From contig JAJQIK010000090.1 of NCBI GenBank assembly GCA_021199255.1, positions 83,169-147,168 of the forward strand: a stretch of DNA of 64,000 bases, in the 5' to 3' direction. A program made the translations under genes and the position numbers. The notes under the pieces were generated by a model. The model did no database searches. It had not been told where the DNA came from and was given only the letters and a program-made list of their open reading frames with translations. This stretch comes from Clostridiales bacterium (GTDB lineage: Bacteria; Bacillota; Clostridia; Lachnospirales; Lachnospiraceae). Shown one piece after another: positions 8,791 to 17,053 of this stretch (positions within the stretch are counted from its first letter, which is position 1; each line of letters starts with the position of its first letter).

Positions 8791-9555
8791 TTAAAAATGT
8801 GTGATAAACGTCCTGCGATGAATGGGGCACGGGCCGTACTTTTTCAGCGCGTCGATATGCGCCCTTGCCCCGTATCCCTTATTCGACGCGAATCCATATT
8901 CCGGATAGACTTCGTCATACTGCACCATCAACCGGTCTCTCGTCACCTTCGCCACAATACTGGCGGCGCCAATAGAAATACTCTTGGCGTCCCCCTTAAT
9001 AATCGGCACCTGCCGGATATCCACCTGCGGAATCGTCACAGCGTCGTTTAACAGCAGATCGGGCTTGACCGTCAGCTTTGAGACAGCCTCCCGCATCGCC
9101 TCATAGGTCGCCTGCAAAATATTAATCTCGTCAATCCGCGCCGGAGCCACATAGCCAAGCCCCACAGACACCGCCCGCTCCATGATCACATCATACAGCT
9201 CCTCTCTCTTTTTTTCGGACAGTTTCTTCGAATCGTTGATATATAAAATGTCACAATCTTTCGGCAAAATAACCGCGCCTGCCACTACCGGGCCCGCAAG
9301 AGGCCCTCTTCCCACCTCGTCAATGCCGCATATATGCGTATACGCCGCATATTCCCGCTCATATTGCTTAAGCTGTTCGCAGCGGGCTATTTCCTTTTCA
9401 TAAGCCGCCAGCCTCCTGCCGGCCTTCTCAACCGCCGCCCGGACTCCTGCGCGCCCGTCCTTTTGGTACTGTACTAACAAAGAAGGCAGCTCTTTGACAG
9501 CGGCTGCCTGTAATTTCTCCTTGATTGCCCCAATGGTTTCTTCCATATTCTCCAT
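8791..9555 (-). CDS. rnhB: Ribonuclease HII
   Basis: Removes RNA from RNA/DNA hybrids and misincorporated ribonucleotides. The signature CGIDEVGRGPLAGPVVAGAV carries the first catalytic Asp and Glu, and further acidic residues lie in INDSKKLSEKK and LLNDAVTIP. The C-terminal SNKGYGARAHIDAL and GPCPIHRRTF are typical. There is an N-terminal helical extension of about 70 residues before the catalytic core, common in clostridial RNase HII. It is 10 bp after lepB and belongs to the lepB-rbgA-lepB-rnhB series. Confidence 0.95.
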   Translation of the reverse strand: MENMEETIGAIKEKLQAAAVKELPSLLVQYQKDGRAGVRAAVEKAGRRLAAYEKEIARCEQLKQYEREYAAYTHICGIDEVGRGPLAGPVVAGAVILPKDCDILYINDSKKLSEKKREELYDVIMERAVSVGLGYVAPARIDEINILQATYEAMREAVSKLTVKPDLLLNDAVTIPQVDIRQVPIIKGDAKSISIGAASIVAKVTRDRLMVQYDEVYPEYGFASNKGYGARAHIDALKKYGPCPIHRRTFITHF

Positions 9556-9564
9556 GCCCTTCTT

Positions 9565-10104
9565 CTACCTGTGTTTGATAAAACCGATCTTATCAAGCGG
9601 CAATATCCGTATCCAGGCTCTTCCGATAATTTCCTCTCTCCTGATGTTTCCCACAGAGGGATCCCGGCTGTCCGTGCTGTTGTTACGGTTATCCCCCAGG
9701 ACGAAATATTCATCTTCTCCCAGCGTAATCGTCTCGTAAGCCCTGCCCGGATTATGAATCACTTCCTTGCCGTAGGATTCCTTTAAGATTTCTCCATCAA
9801 TCAGGATATTGCCCGCCTCGTCGATCTGCACCGTTTCTCCCGGCAGCCCGATGATTCTTTTTATGTAATAGGTATTATCCTCGTACCGAAAGGGAAATAC
9901 AATGATGTCGAACCGTTCCGGATCGTGGAACCTGTAACTGATCTTATCCACAATCAGATTATCGTCACTGCTGAGGGTAGGCTCCATAGAGCTTCCCTGA
10001 ACCTGCGTTCTCTGCCCTACAAAGTGGATCACCAGATAGGTAATGCATAAGACGCCTAACAGATACAGGCTGGTACTTAATATCTCCTTCAACACTTTTT
10101 TCAT
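9565..10104 (-). CDS. lepB: Signal peptidase I (second copy in operon)
   Basis: A 179-residue membrane protease that removes signal peptides from exported proteins. One N-terminal TM segment (about 10-28) is followed by the catalytic Ser in QGSSMEPTL, the catalytic Lys in YYIKRIIGLPGE and the box GDNRNNSTDSRD. It lies directly downstream of rbgA. A paralogue (11040-11624) flanks rbgA on the other side, so the operon carries two type I signal peptidases of clearly different sequence. Confidence 0.95.
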   Translation of the reverse strand: MKKVLKEILSTSLYLLGVLCITYLVIHFVGQRTQVQGSSMEPTLSSDDNLIVDKISYRFHDPERFDIIVFPFRYEDNTYYIKRIIGLPGETVQIDEAGNILIDGEILKESYGKEVIHNPGRAYETITLGEDEYFVLGDNRNNSTDSRDPSVGNIRREEIIGRAWIRILPLDKIGFIKHR

Positions 10105-10131
10105 GACTGTTTATCCTCGATTCCTTTTCCG

Positions 10132-10998
10132 TCAATCTAATCTGGCGCTCTCAGGCATTTCCAGCGTGATTCTGCCTATTCTTCCGCTCCTGAAATCATC
10201 TACCACCAGTGCCGCCGCCTTCTCGTAGTCCGGCTCCTGTCCCTTTTTATAACACTTGCGGTTCTCACAGACATGCTCTAATACCATAACCGGAGTCAGC
10301 TTTTCGCCGCAGTCCTCCATTTGATACCGTTCAAGCAGCTCCCCGCGGTAATGTTCCAGCAAATAAGCCGTCAAATCCATGGCAAGCTCTGTCATCTGAA
10401 GAATTTCATCGTTCATGGAGCCGATATAGGCAAGCTTTCTGCCTACCTCCTGGCTCTCGAATTTGGGCCACAGGATACCGGGCGTATCCAGCAGCTCCAG
10501 CTCCTTATTCAAACGTATCCACTGTTTTCCCTTGGTCACTCCCGGCTTATTGCCGGTTTTCGCGCAGGCCTTGCCCGCAAAGGAATTGATAAAAGTGGAT
10601 TTGCCCACATTGGGAATCCCGACCACGATTGCCCTGACCGGCCTGTTTTTAATGCCTCTTTTTCTGTCCCGTTCAATTTTGTCCTTACAGGCTTCCTTTA
10701 CCATGCCCTGAATCGCCTTAAGCCCCTGGCCGGTCTTGGCGTTAATCTCCAGCACATAGAAGCCTTGCCGCTGAAAATAGGCTATCCATGCCTGATTCGC
10801 CCCGGCGTCCGCCAGATCTGATTTATTGAGCAGAATCAGCCGGGACTTATTTTTCCCCAGCTCGTCTATATCCGGATTTCTGCTGCTGAGGGGAATCCTC
10901 GCGTCCACCAGCTCGATCACCAAATCGATCAAGCAGATATTTTCCTGCATCATACGCTTCGCCTTTGTCATATGACCGGGATACCACTGATAATTCAT
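10132..10998 (-). CDS. rbgA: Ribosome biogenesis GTPase RbgA (YlqF)
   Basis: A circularly permuted GTPase needed for late 50S assembly. The order of motifs is the permuted one: G4 (LNKSDL, near residue 60) precedes G1 (GIPNVGKSTFIN, about 128) and G3 (LDTPGILWPKF). The N-terminal NYQWYPGHMTKAKR is the usual RbgA opening. The C-terminal helical domain runs to residue 288. Placement next to rplS, lepB and rnhB is the conserved Firmicute arrangement. Confidence 0.95.
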   Translation of the reverse strand: MNYQWYPGHMTKAKRMMQENICLIDLVIELVDARIPLSSRNPDIDELGKNKSRLILLNKSDLADAGANQAWIAYFQRQGFYVLEINAKTGQGLKAIQGMVKEACKDKIERDRKRGIKNRPVRAIVVGIPNVGKSTFINSFAGKACAKTGNKPGVTKGKQWIRLNKELELLDTPGILWPKFESQEVGRKLAYIGSMNDEILQMTELAMDLTAYLLEHYRGELLERYQMEDCGEKLTPVMVLEHVCENRKCYKKGQEPDYEKAAALVVDDFRSGRIGRITLEMPESARLD

Positions 10999-11039
10999 CT
11001 GTTTACCTAATCCTTCCTGCCCGCCGTGTTCTCTCCGCT

Positions 11040-11624
11040 TTATTCCACCAGTCCCATACCTTCATTTTCCGAACCCATATGAAACCATGCCTTGCCGATA
11101 ATCGTCTCCTTCTTGACCGCGCCGATATTGCCGGAGCGGCTGTCCTCGCTGCTGTTCCTGTTATCTCCCAGCACAAAAAATTCATCTGCCGCCAGAGTCA
11201 GTTCATTCTGCGCAATCCCCGGGTCAATCATCTTATCCAGTTCCTCGTCTTCCTCCAGCAGCACGCCGTCTATATAAACTCTGCCCTCCTGAATCAATAC
11301 CATCTCGCCGGGAAGCCCCACTACCCTTTTGACATAATAATGGGAATTTTCATTGCCGTTAGGCAGAAAAACCACCACGTCTCCCCTCTTGGGAGAGGAC
11401 AGCCTGTAAACCACCCTGTTGATTAAAATCTCCTGCCCATTATACAATGCCGGCTCCATGGAATCCCCTATGACGCTGGTGCGTATCCCCACCGAATAAA
11501 CGATTACAAAGGCGAGAAAAATCGCGGCCAGACCGCCTACAATCATCTCGAAAACGTCTTTGACCACCTTCGAGTTTAGTTTTTTCTTCTTTTGATAAAA
11601 AGTCAGACCTTTTCGTCTTGCCAT
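11040..11624 (-). CDS. lepB: Signal peptidase I (first copy in operon)
   Basis: A 194-residue type I signal peptidase. It has a basic N-terminus, one TM helix (about 25-47), the catalytic Ser in VIGDSMEPAL, the catalytic Lys in YYVKRVVGLPGE and the box GDNRNSSEDSRSGNIG. It is the first gene after its own promoter (11676-11705), so it probably leads the operon lepB-rbgA-lepB-rnhB-fliK-like-flhX-yraN-pgeF. GAGGG precedes the ATG at good spacing. Confidence 0.95.
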   Translation of the reverse strand: MARRKGLTFYQKKKKLNSKVVKDVFEMIVGGLAAIFLAFVIVYSVGIRTSVIGDSMEPALYNGQEILINRVVYRLSSPKRGDVVVFLPNGNENSHYYVKRVVGLPGEMVLIQEGRVYIDGVLLEEDEELDKMIDPGIAQNELTLAADEFFVLGDNRNSSEDSRSGNIGAVKKETIIGKAWFHMGSENEGMGLVE

Positions 11625-11675
11625 AAACGCTTCCCTCTTGATCCGTACGCCTTATCGGGTGTTCCCAACTTTAAT

Positions 11676-11705
11676 AGTATAGCATGACTAAAGCGCATAC
11701 TTCAA
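11676..11705 (-). promoter_or_regulatory. Sigma-A type promoter for the lepB-rbgA operon
   Basis: Minus strand TTGAAG (11700-11705), 18-bp spacer, TATACT (11676-11681), about 50 bp before the lepB start. It lies just downstream of the rplS terminator, separating the two operons. Confidence 0.6.
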
Positions 11706-11719
11706 CCTGTACGCCAGAT

Positions 11720-11759
11720 AGAAAAAACAGATACCCCAAATCTCTCCGAGGTATCTGTT
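11720..11759 (-). terminator. Intrinsic terminator after rplS
   Basis: A perfect 10-bp stem (AACAGATACC at 11726-11735 with GGTATCTGTT at 11750-11759), 14-nt loop, then a T-run on the minus strand. It ends the ylxM-ffh-...-rplS operon. Confidence 0.85.
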
Positions 11760-11773
11760 CATTTTCCTTTAGA

Positions 11774-12121
11774 TTATCTTACTAACTCTTTTACCTTGGC
11801 TTTCTTACCCACACGATCTCTCAGGTAGTTCAGCTTCGCACGTCTTACCTTACCTCTTCTGACTACTTCCACCTTCTCTACGTTAGGAGAGTGTAAAGGC
11901 CAGGTCTTCTCAACGCCGACGCCGTTGGATATCTTTCTGACCGTAAAGGTTTCCCTGTTGCTTCCGCCCTGAATCTTCAGAACCGTTCCCTCAAATATCT
12001 GAATCCTCTCACGGTTACCCTCTTTGATTTTACCGTGTACTTTAACGGTATCGCCGACTCTGAATCCGCCAACGCCTTCCTTTAACTGTGCCGCTTCAAT
12101 TTCTTTAATAATTTCGTTCAT
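11774..12121 (-). CDS. rplS: 50S ribosomal protein L19
   Basis: A 115-residue ribosomal protein at the 30S/50S interface. The start at 12121 ([16 protein letters not shown]) follows AGGAGG with 6-nt spacing; an in-frame extension to 12187 is rejected because L19 is normally about 115 residues. Family landmarks include [31 protein letters not shown] and [19 protein letters not shown]. It is the last gene of the ylxM-ffh-rpsP-khpA-rimM-trmD-rplS operon and is followed by a strong terminator. Confidence 0.97.
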   Translation of the reverse strand: MNEIIKEIEAAQLKEGVGGFRVGDTVKVHGKIKEGNRERIQIFEGTVLKIQGGSNRETFTVRKISNGVGVEKTWPLHSPNVEKVEVVRRGKVRRAKLNYLRDRVGKKAKVKELVR

Positions 12122-12142
12122 GTTCTGCCTCCTATATGACCT

Positions 12143-12178
12143 GGATGTTCTTAATACATACTGTAACAGAGGACCATC
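12143..12178 (-). ncRNA. Possible L19 leader RNA element before rplS
   Basis: Between trmD and rplS the minus-strand RNA can form a stem, GATG-G-TC with GA-A-CATC (one mismatch), enclosing a small CUG-UUA-CAG hairpin and an AU-rich loop, shortly before the AGGAGG. Its place and size fit the autoregulatory L19 leader known in Firmicutes. This is inferred from position and pairing only; no covariance model was run. Confidence 0.4.
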
Positions 12179-12228
12179 TTTTTTCACAACATTAGTAATT
12201 TAACATACTTCACCGGGAAATGCAAGCG

Positions 12229-13035
12229 CTATTTCTCAGCCTTTTTCTGTTTATTCTGTTTTTTCCGTTCTCTGGCTTCCCGCTTCTCCTTTTTTCGGAA
12301 ATATTCCTCATGCTCCCGCGCCCACTTCTCATATAGCTCCGGACGCAGCTTTTTCGTCCGTTCCAGAGACTGCTCCAAACGCCACCGTTCTATTTCCCCA
12401 TGGTTGCCGGACAGCAGAATATCAGGAACCCTCCTGCCCTGCCAGATCTCCGGCCTGGAATACTGGGGATATTCCAGCAGGTCATCGGAAAAGGATTCCG
12501 TGGCCGCCGACTCATGGTTATGAAGCACTCCCGGCACCAGCCTCGCTATGGCGTCGATCATCACCATGGCCGGAAGCTCTCCGCCTGTCAGCACATAATC
12601 CCCAATGGACACATAATCCGTGACGAGTTCCTCCAGAACCCGCTCATCGATGCCCTCATAATGCCCGCACAGGAAAATAAGATGCTTCTCCCTGGCAAGC
12701 TCCTGCGCCATAGCCTGATGAAAGGTTCGTCCCTGCGGCGTCACATAAATAACCCGGCAGGAGCCCTCCCCGCCCGGATTCTCAGGCTGTGCGGACGCAA
12801 TCCGCTGTTCCACCGCCTTACAGGCGTCGTAAACCGGCTGCGCCTGCATCAACATTCCCGCGCCGCCGCCATAGGTATAATCATCCACCTTGCCATGCTT
12901 ATCCAGCGTATAGTCCCTGATATTGACCGCTTCTATCGCAATAGCTTCCTTTTCTACCGCCCTTTTCAGGATACTGGTATGCAGCCCCTGCATCACCATC
13001 TCCGGAAACAGGGTCAGAATATGGAAATGTATCAT
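12229..13035 (-). CDS. trmD: tRNA (guanine37-N1)-methyltransferase
   Basis: Methylates G37 next to the anticodon to prevent frameshifting. The protein starts MIHFHILTLFPEM. It contains the SAM-binding knot motifs IFLCGHYEGIDERV and SIGDYVLTGGELPAMVMIDA, and the substrate region YTYGGGAGMLMQ. At 268 residues it is slightly long because of a Lys/Arg-rich C-terminal tail (from about residue 245). It sits between rimM and rplS, the usual order. Confidence 0.96.
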   Translation of the reverse strand: MIHFHILTLFPEMVMQGLHTSILKRAVEKEAIAIEAVNIRDYTLDKHGKVDDYTYGGGAGMLMQAQPVYDACKAVEQRIASAQPENPGGEGSCRVIYVTPQGRTFHQAMAQELAREKHLIFLCGHYEGIDERVLEELVTDYVSIGDYVLTGGELPAMVMIDAIARLVPGVLHNHESAATESFSDDLLEYPQYSRPEIWQGRRVPDILLSGNHGEIERWRLEQSLERTKKLRPELYEKWAREHEEYFRKKEKREARERKKQNKQKKAEK

Positions 13036-13082
13036 GATCTGTCTCTATCCTTTACTCTTTTACTTCCATGAAATCATCACAT

Positions 13083-13598
13083 TCATCTTTCACCCAGCAA
13101 GCCGTCCATCACATGAACCGTCATGCTGCCCTGACTGATATCGATCTTACGGATACATTCCCGGATTGCGGGGAGCAATACCTCCGACTGATCCGGGCGG
13201 CTTACCACGTAAACGTCGTTGGCGCCCGTGGCCAAAACATCCTTTAAAACGCCCAGGGCTTCCCCGTCCTCCGTCACAACTGCCAGACCGATCAAATCCG
13301 CTATGAAATATTCGTCTTTCTCGAGTTTAACCGCTTTCTCCCTGGCGACCAGAAGCCTGCCGTTTCTATATTTCTCAATCTCATTAATAGAGTCAAAGCC
13401 CTTGAATTTGACAATGACGTACTGTTTAAAGAATTTAACGCTCTCAATCTCCATCTCCAGACGCTCTTTGCCGGTGTCCAGAATCACTTCCTTCAGCTTT
13501 TTAAACCGCGCCGCGTCGTCTGTGGTTGGAAATACCTTTACTTCTCCCCTGATTCCATGGGGCTGGGTAATCACACCCACCTGCAATTCCTGTATCAT
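13083..13598 (-). CDS. rimM: 16S rRNA processing protein RimM
   Basis: Assists 30S head maturation by binding S19. The N-terminal RimM barrel shows VGVITQPHGIRGEVKVFPTT, and the C-terminal PRC-barrel shows EYFIADLIGLAVVTEDGE and ANDVYVVSRP. Length is 171 residues, normal for the family. It is preceded by GAGGACAAT before the ATG. A hairpin with a short T-run separates it from khpA and may modulate read-through. Confidence 0.95.
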   Translation of the reverse strand: MIQELQVGVITQPHGIRGEVKVFPTTDDAARFKKLKEVILDTGKERLEMEIESVKFFKQYVIVKFKGFDSINEIEKYRNGRLLVAREKAVKLEKDEYFIADLIGLAVVTEDGEALGVLKDVLATGANDVYVVSRPDQSEVLLPAIRECIRKIDISQGSMTVHVMDGLLGER

Positions 13599-13641
13599 AT
13601 TGTCCTCGTTCTCTTTTCCGCTTAAATAGTCCGCGGCAAAA

Positions 13642-13669
13642 CAGCCTCACAGAAGTTCCCGTGAGGCTG
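13642..13669 (-). terminator. Hairpin/attenuator between khpA and rimM
   Basis: A perfect 9-bp stem (CAGCCTCAC at 13642-13650 with GTGAGGCTG at 13661-13669), 10-nt loop, and on the minus strand only TTTT before GC-rich sequence. This looks like a weak terminator that would lower trmD/rplS expression relative to ffh/rpsP, or a processing site. Confidence 0.6.
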
Positions 13670-13674
13670 CCTGA

Positions 13675-13902
13675 TTAGATGATTTCTACATCCACTCTCT
13701 TATTGTCTTTGGATGACGCTGCCTTTACAACAGAACGGATTGCCTTCGCAATACGGCCCTGTTTGCCGATCACCTTACCCATATCTGATGCCGCAACATG
13801 AAGCTCAATGGTAATATTTTTACCTTCTTCTTTCTGTGTCACTACCACCTCATCCGGGTTCTCGACAAGAGCTTTTGCGATCACTTCAACCAATTCCTTC
13901 AT
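13675..13902 (-). CDS. khpA: KH-domain RNA-binding protein KhpA
   Basis: A 75-residue single KH domain protein (YlqC/KhpA). The GxxG-type loop is seen in DMGKVIGKQGRIAKAIRS. Homologues bind RNA with KhpB and affect cell elongation and sRNA regulation. GGAGG precedes the ATG at 6-nt spacing. It lies between rpsP and rimM, the conserved Firmicute position. Confidence 0.95.
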   Translation of the reverse strand: MKELVEVIAKALVENPDEVVVTQKEEGKNITIELHVAASDMGKVIGKQGRIAKAIRSVVKAASSKDNKRVDVEII

Positions 13903-13943
13903 AGTTCACCTCCAAAAGCCTTGTAACAATCAATTACCATATC

Positions 13944-14189
13944 CTATTTTACAATACCAGCGTTTTTGAAAATTTTGCTGACAACCTCTGTAGGCTGCGC
14001 GCCGTTAGCAAGCCATTTCTTAGCCGCCTCTTCATTGACCTTGTAGGTGCTGGGATCTGTGTTCGGATCATAGGTTCCGATCTCATCGATAAATCTTCCA
14101 TCTCTGGGCGATCTGGAATCTGCTACGATAATTCTGTAGAAAGGATGCTTTTTTTCTCCCATTCTTCTTAATCTGATTTTAACTGCCAT
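13944..14189 (-). CDS. rpsP: 30S ribosomal protein S16
   Basis: An 81-residue ribosomal protein starting [19 protein letters not shown], the standard S16 opening. The start at 14189 follows GGAGG with 8-nt spacing; the in-frame codon at 14204 would add five residues overlapping the ribosome-binding site. [13 protein letters not shown] and GAQPTEVV are family landmarks. It follows ffh by 43 bp in the same operon. Confidence 0.97.
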   Translation of the reverse strand: MAVKIRLRRMGEKKHPFYRIIVADSRSPRDGRFIDEIGTYDPNTDPSTYKVNEEAAKKWLANGAQPTEVVSKIFKNAGIVK

Positions 14190-14232
14190 TTTCTTTGCCT
14201 CCATGTATATAGATTATTATTTATTTGAAACC

Positions 14233-15600
14233 CTAAAACGGGAATTTCATACCGCCCATTCCGCCGAACATACCGCGGCCCTTCTTGCCGCCCATCATGC
14301 CCGGAAGCTGCTTCATCATCTTCTGCGACTGCTCGAACTGTTTAATAAACCGGTTTACCACTGCAATATCTACTCCCGCGCCCCTGGCAATCCGATGCTT
14401 CCTGCCGGGATTTAACAGCTTGGGATTTTTGCGCTCCGCCGGCGTCATGCTCAAGACGATGGCCTCCATACGCGCCAGTTGCTTCTCATCAATAGCGGAC
14501 TCCAGATTCCCCATCTGTCCGCTCATTCCCGGTATCATATTAAGAATACTGGAAATGCCGCCCATATTCCGCATCTGTTTCATGCTTTCCAGGTAGTCTT
14601 CAAAATCAAACTTTCCCTTCTTCATGTGCTCAGCCATCTGCTTTTCTTTGGCTTCGTCCATATCGATGCTCTGCTGCGCCTTCTCAATCAGCGTCAGCAC
14701 GTCGCCCATACCCAGGATGCGGTTCGCCATACGGTCGGGATAAAACTGTTCCAGATCAGAAAGCTTCTCGCCCATACCGATATACAGAATCGGCTTGCCG
14801 GTTACCGCCTTAATGGAAAGCGCCGCGCCGCCTCTGGAATCGCCGTCCATCTTGGATAAGACCACTCCGTCAATGCCAACCTTCTGGTCAAATTCCTGAG
14901 CCACATTCACCGCGTCCTGGCCGGTCATGGCGTCTACCACCAGAAGCGTCTGGTGAACCTTCACATTATCTTTGATCTCCTGCAGCTCCGTCATCATCTC
15001 TTCATCGATATGAAGCCGTCCCGCGGTATCCAGAATCACCACATTATGTCCATTCTTTTCGGCATGCTCCACAGCCGCCTTCGCGATATTAACCGGCTTA
15101 TGGTTCTCTCCCATGGAGAAAACCTCTACCTGCTGCTTTTCCCCGTTAATCTGCAGCTGCCTGATAGCCGCCGGCCTGTAGACGTCACAGGCTGCCAACA
15201 GGGGCTTCTTGCCCTTCAATTTCAGCTTGCCGGCAATCTTAGCCGTGGTAGTCGTTTTACCGGCGCCCTGCAGTCCGCACATCATAATTACCGTAATCGC
15301 TTTGCCCGGCTGCAATGTAATCTCCGTAGTATCAGAGCCCATCAGGGACACCATTTCTTCGTTAACGATCTTAATGACCATCTGGCCGGGATTCAGTCCG
15401 TTCAGCACATCTGCGCCGACGGCACGCTCTTCCACGGATTTCACAAACTGTTTGACCACTTTAAAATTAACGTCTGCTTCAAGGAGCGCCATCTTGACTT
15501 CTTTTAAGGCTGCCCTGACATCCTCTTCGGTAAGACGACCCTTGCTTCTCAAGTTCTTAAATACATTCTGCAATTTATCGGTCAAACTTTCAAATGCCAT
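14233..15600 (-). CDS. ffh: Signal recognition particle protein Ffh
   Basis: The 455-residue SRP54 GTPase that delivers nascent membrane proteins to FtsY. The N-domain (1-85) precedes the G-domain with GLQGAGKTTTTAKIAG, ILDTAGRLHIDEEM and VLSKMDGDSRGGAALS. The Met-rich M-domain (about 300-430) binds SRP RNA and signal peptides, with SILNMIPGMSGQMG. The tail ends in Gly/Met-rich repeats. Co-transcribed after ylxM. No SRP RNA gene was seen in this window. Confidence 0.97.
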   Translation of the reverse strand: MAFESLTDKLQNVFKNLRSKGRLTEEDVRAALKEVKMALLEADVNFKVVKQFVKSVEERAVGADVLNGLNPGQMVIKIVNEEMVSLMGSDTTEITLQPGKAITVIMMCGLQGAGKTTTTAKIAGKLKLKGKKPLLAACDVYRPAAIRQLQINGEKQQVEVFSMGENHKPVNIAKAAVEHAEKNGHNVVILDTAGRLHIDEEMMTELQEIKDNVKVHQTLLVVDAMTGQDAVNVAQEFDQKVGIDGVVLSKMDGDSRGGAALSIKAVTGKPILYIGMGEKLSDLEQFYPDRMANRILGMGDVLTLIEKAQQSIDMDEAKEKQMAEHMKKGKFDFEDYLESMKQMRNMGGISSILNMIPGMSGQMGNLESAIDEKQLARMEAIVLSMTPAERKNPKLLNPGRKHRIARGAGVDIAVVNRFIKQFEQSQKMMKQLPGMMGGKKGRGMFGGMGGMKFPF

Positions 15601-15632
15601 ATGCCTCGATGCCTTTCCAAACGCTTCCTGCT

Positions 15633-15986
15633 CTATAATTCCCGCATAATCTCCGCCGACAGCTTCCTGATCTGCAGGCTACAGGCCAATCTGTCCTCCA
15701 GCCCCTCCTGCTCGCACATCATGGATAACCGGCTGATCTGGGATACCTTGTCCTTAATACTGGTAAATCTGGCTACCAGCCGCAATTTTTCTTCGTAGCC
15801 CAATAAAATCTTATCGCAGCGTTTTACGATATCGTGCACCGCCTGCCTGCTGATCCCTTCCTCCTGGGCGATTTCGCCAAGAGAGAGATTGTCATAGACA
15901 ATGCCCTCGTATATCTGCTGCTGATGTTTTGTCAGCAGCTCCCCATAGAAATCATACAGCAGTCCCTGTTCTACGATTTTCTCCAT
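15633..15986 (-). CDS. ylxM: YlxM helix-turn-helix protein (UPF0122), SRP-associated
   Basis: A 117-residue putative DNA-binding protein. The sigma-70 region 4-like HTH is visible: LSLGEIAQEEGISRQAVHDI. It begins MEKIVEQGLLYDFYGELL. The ATG at 15986 follows GAGG by 7 nt, whereas the in-frame TTG at 15992 is too close. Homologues sit immediately upstream of ffh and are reported to stimulate SRP GTPases in streptococci. It is the first gene behind the consensus promoter at 16031-16059. Confidence 0.93.
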   Translation of the reverse strand: MEKIVEQGLLYDFYGELLTKHQQQIYEGIVYDNLSLGEIAQEEGISRQAVHDIVKRCDKILLGYEEKLRLVARFTSIKDKVSQISRLSMMCEQEGLEDRLACSLQIRKLSAEIMREL

Positions 15987-16030
15987 AATCAAACCTCTGT
16001 CGAATCTCCCTGTGGTATCCGACTTTCGCT

Positions 16031-16059
16031 ATTCTACTATATTACGGATTGGGTGTCAA
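16031..16059 (-). promoter_or_regulatory. Consensus sigma-A promoter for the ylxM-ffh-rplS operon
   Basis: Minus strand TTGACA (16054-16059), 17-bp spacer, TAGAAT (16031-16036), about 45 bp before the ylxM ATG. One of the strongest promoters in the window. Confidence 0.8.
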
Positions 16060-16129
16060 GTGTTTTTACTTGTCGGGTTGAAATTTTCCTGTCAGTTGTG
16101 CAAAACCGCTATCTATTTTGGGAAAAACA

Positions 16130-16138
16130 TGTTACAAT
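16130..16138 (+). promoter_or_regulatory. Possible extended -10 promoter for the PocR gene
   Basis: TG-T-TACAAT (16130-16138) is an extended -10 element without a clear -35. It would give a 5' leader of about 135 nt before the PocR gene. The rest of the 15987-16279 interval, apart from the ylxM promoter, shows no other convincing element; no riboswitch was recognised. Confidence 0.35.
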
Positions 16139-16279
16139 AGAAAAAATGTATGCAGAATATAATATCCGATTTCTACTACATATTCTGGCGCAATATTCAT
16201 TGTTGTAACGCATACCGCTTTGACTTAAGTTATGGCGAGCCGATCCGGTATGATTATGACTGCTTTAAGGAGGGTTACC

Positions 16280-17053
16280 ATGAAGCTTACAGATTTTATG
16301 GACATGAGCACGCTGCAGAACATCCAGGACGCCTTTTCTGATGCCACCGGGCTTGCCGCGATTGCCGTTGATAACGACGGCAACTATATTACGAAAGGGA
16401 GTAATTTTACAGATTTTTGTATGAAGCTTACGCGTGGATGTCCTGAAGGCGCCAAGCGCTGTCAGAAATGCGACGCCACGGGTCACGGCACTTACGAGTG
16501 TCATGCGGGGCTTATGGATTTCTCTATCGACATTATCTTAAACGGCGAGAAGCTGGGCGCCGTAATCGGCGGACAAGTTCTTCCCAATACACCGGACGAG
16601 GATAAATTCACTGCCATCGCGGAGGAGCTTCACATTGACCCTAAGGCTTATCTTCATGCCGTCAAAAAGGTTCCTGTGCGTCCTGAGAAATCGATTCGCG
16701 CCGCCGCCGCTTTATTGGAAGATGTCGTCAACCGGGTCGTATTGCAGGAATATATGAACGCTACGGAATACAAGAAGATTCTTGTATGGGAGAAGGAAAT
16801 CGCCAGCGCTACCGAGACCGTAGCCGCAATCAAGAAAAGCACCAGGGAATTGGAGTCTATCGCTTCCAAGCAAACCATTATGGCCTTAAACGCTTCTATT
16901 GAAACTGCCAGAGTAGGCGCTGCGGGCGCGGGCTTCGGAATCATCGCCAAGCAGATGGGGGACTTTTCCAAGCAGTCCGCTGAAATCTATAAGCAGATCA
17001 CCGAGGACGCCAACAAGATTTCCGAATCCATGGTCAAGATGAACAACGCGTAA
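16280..17053 (+). CDS. Soluble PocR-domain sensor with short MCP-like signalling hairpin
   Basis: A 257-residue cytosolic protein without TM segments. Residues 1-155 match the PocR sensory domain, including a Cys-rich stretch (C47, C54, C61, C64, C74) and KLGAVIGGQVLP. Residues 165-250 form a coiled coil resembling the tip and descending arm of a methyl-accepting chemotaxis protein hairpin: IMALNASIETARVG (199-212) then AGAGFGIIAKQMGDFSKQS. The canonical MCP hairpin is several times longer. AGGAGGG before the ATG at 16280 decides the start; the frame is open upstream to 16232. It is probably a soluble chemoreceptor-like signalling protein, but partners (CheA/CheW) are not in this window. It converges on a shared bidirectional terminator. 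Confidence 0.8.
   Translation: MKLTDFMDMSTLQNIQDAFSDATGLAAIAVDNDGNYITKGSNFTDFCMKLTRGCPEGAKRCQKCDATGHGTYECHAGLMDFSIDIILNGEKLGAVIGGQVLPNTPDEDKFTAIAEELHIDPKAYLHAVKKVPVRPEKSIRAAAALLEDVVNRVVLQEYMNATEYKKILVWEKEIASATETVAAIKKSTRELESIASKQTIMALNASIETARVGAAGAGFGIIAKQMGDFSKQSAEIYKQITEDANKISESMVKMNNA

Noticed and set aside
16139-16279. Riboswitch in the long PocR-gene leader
   Set aside because: No conserved aptamer core (such as cobalamin or c-di-GMP) was recognised.
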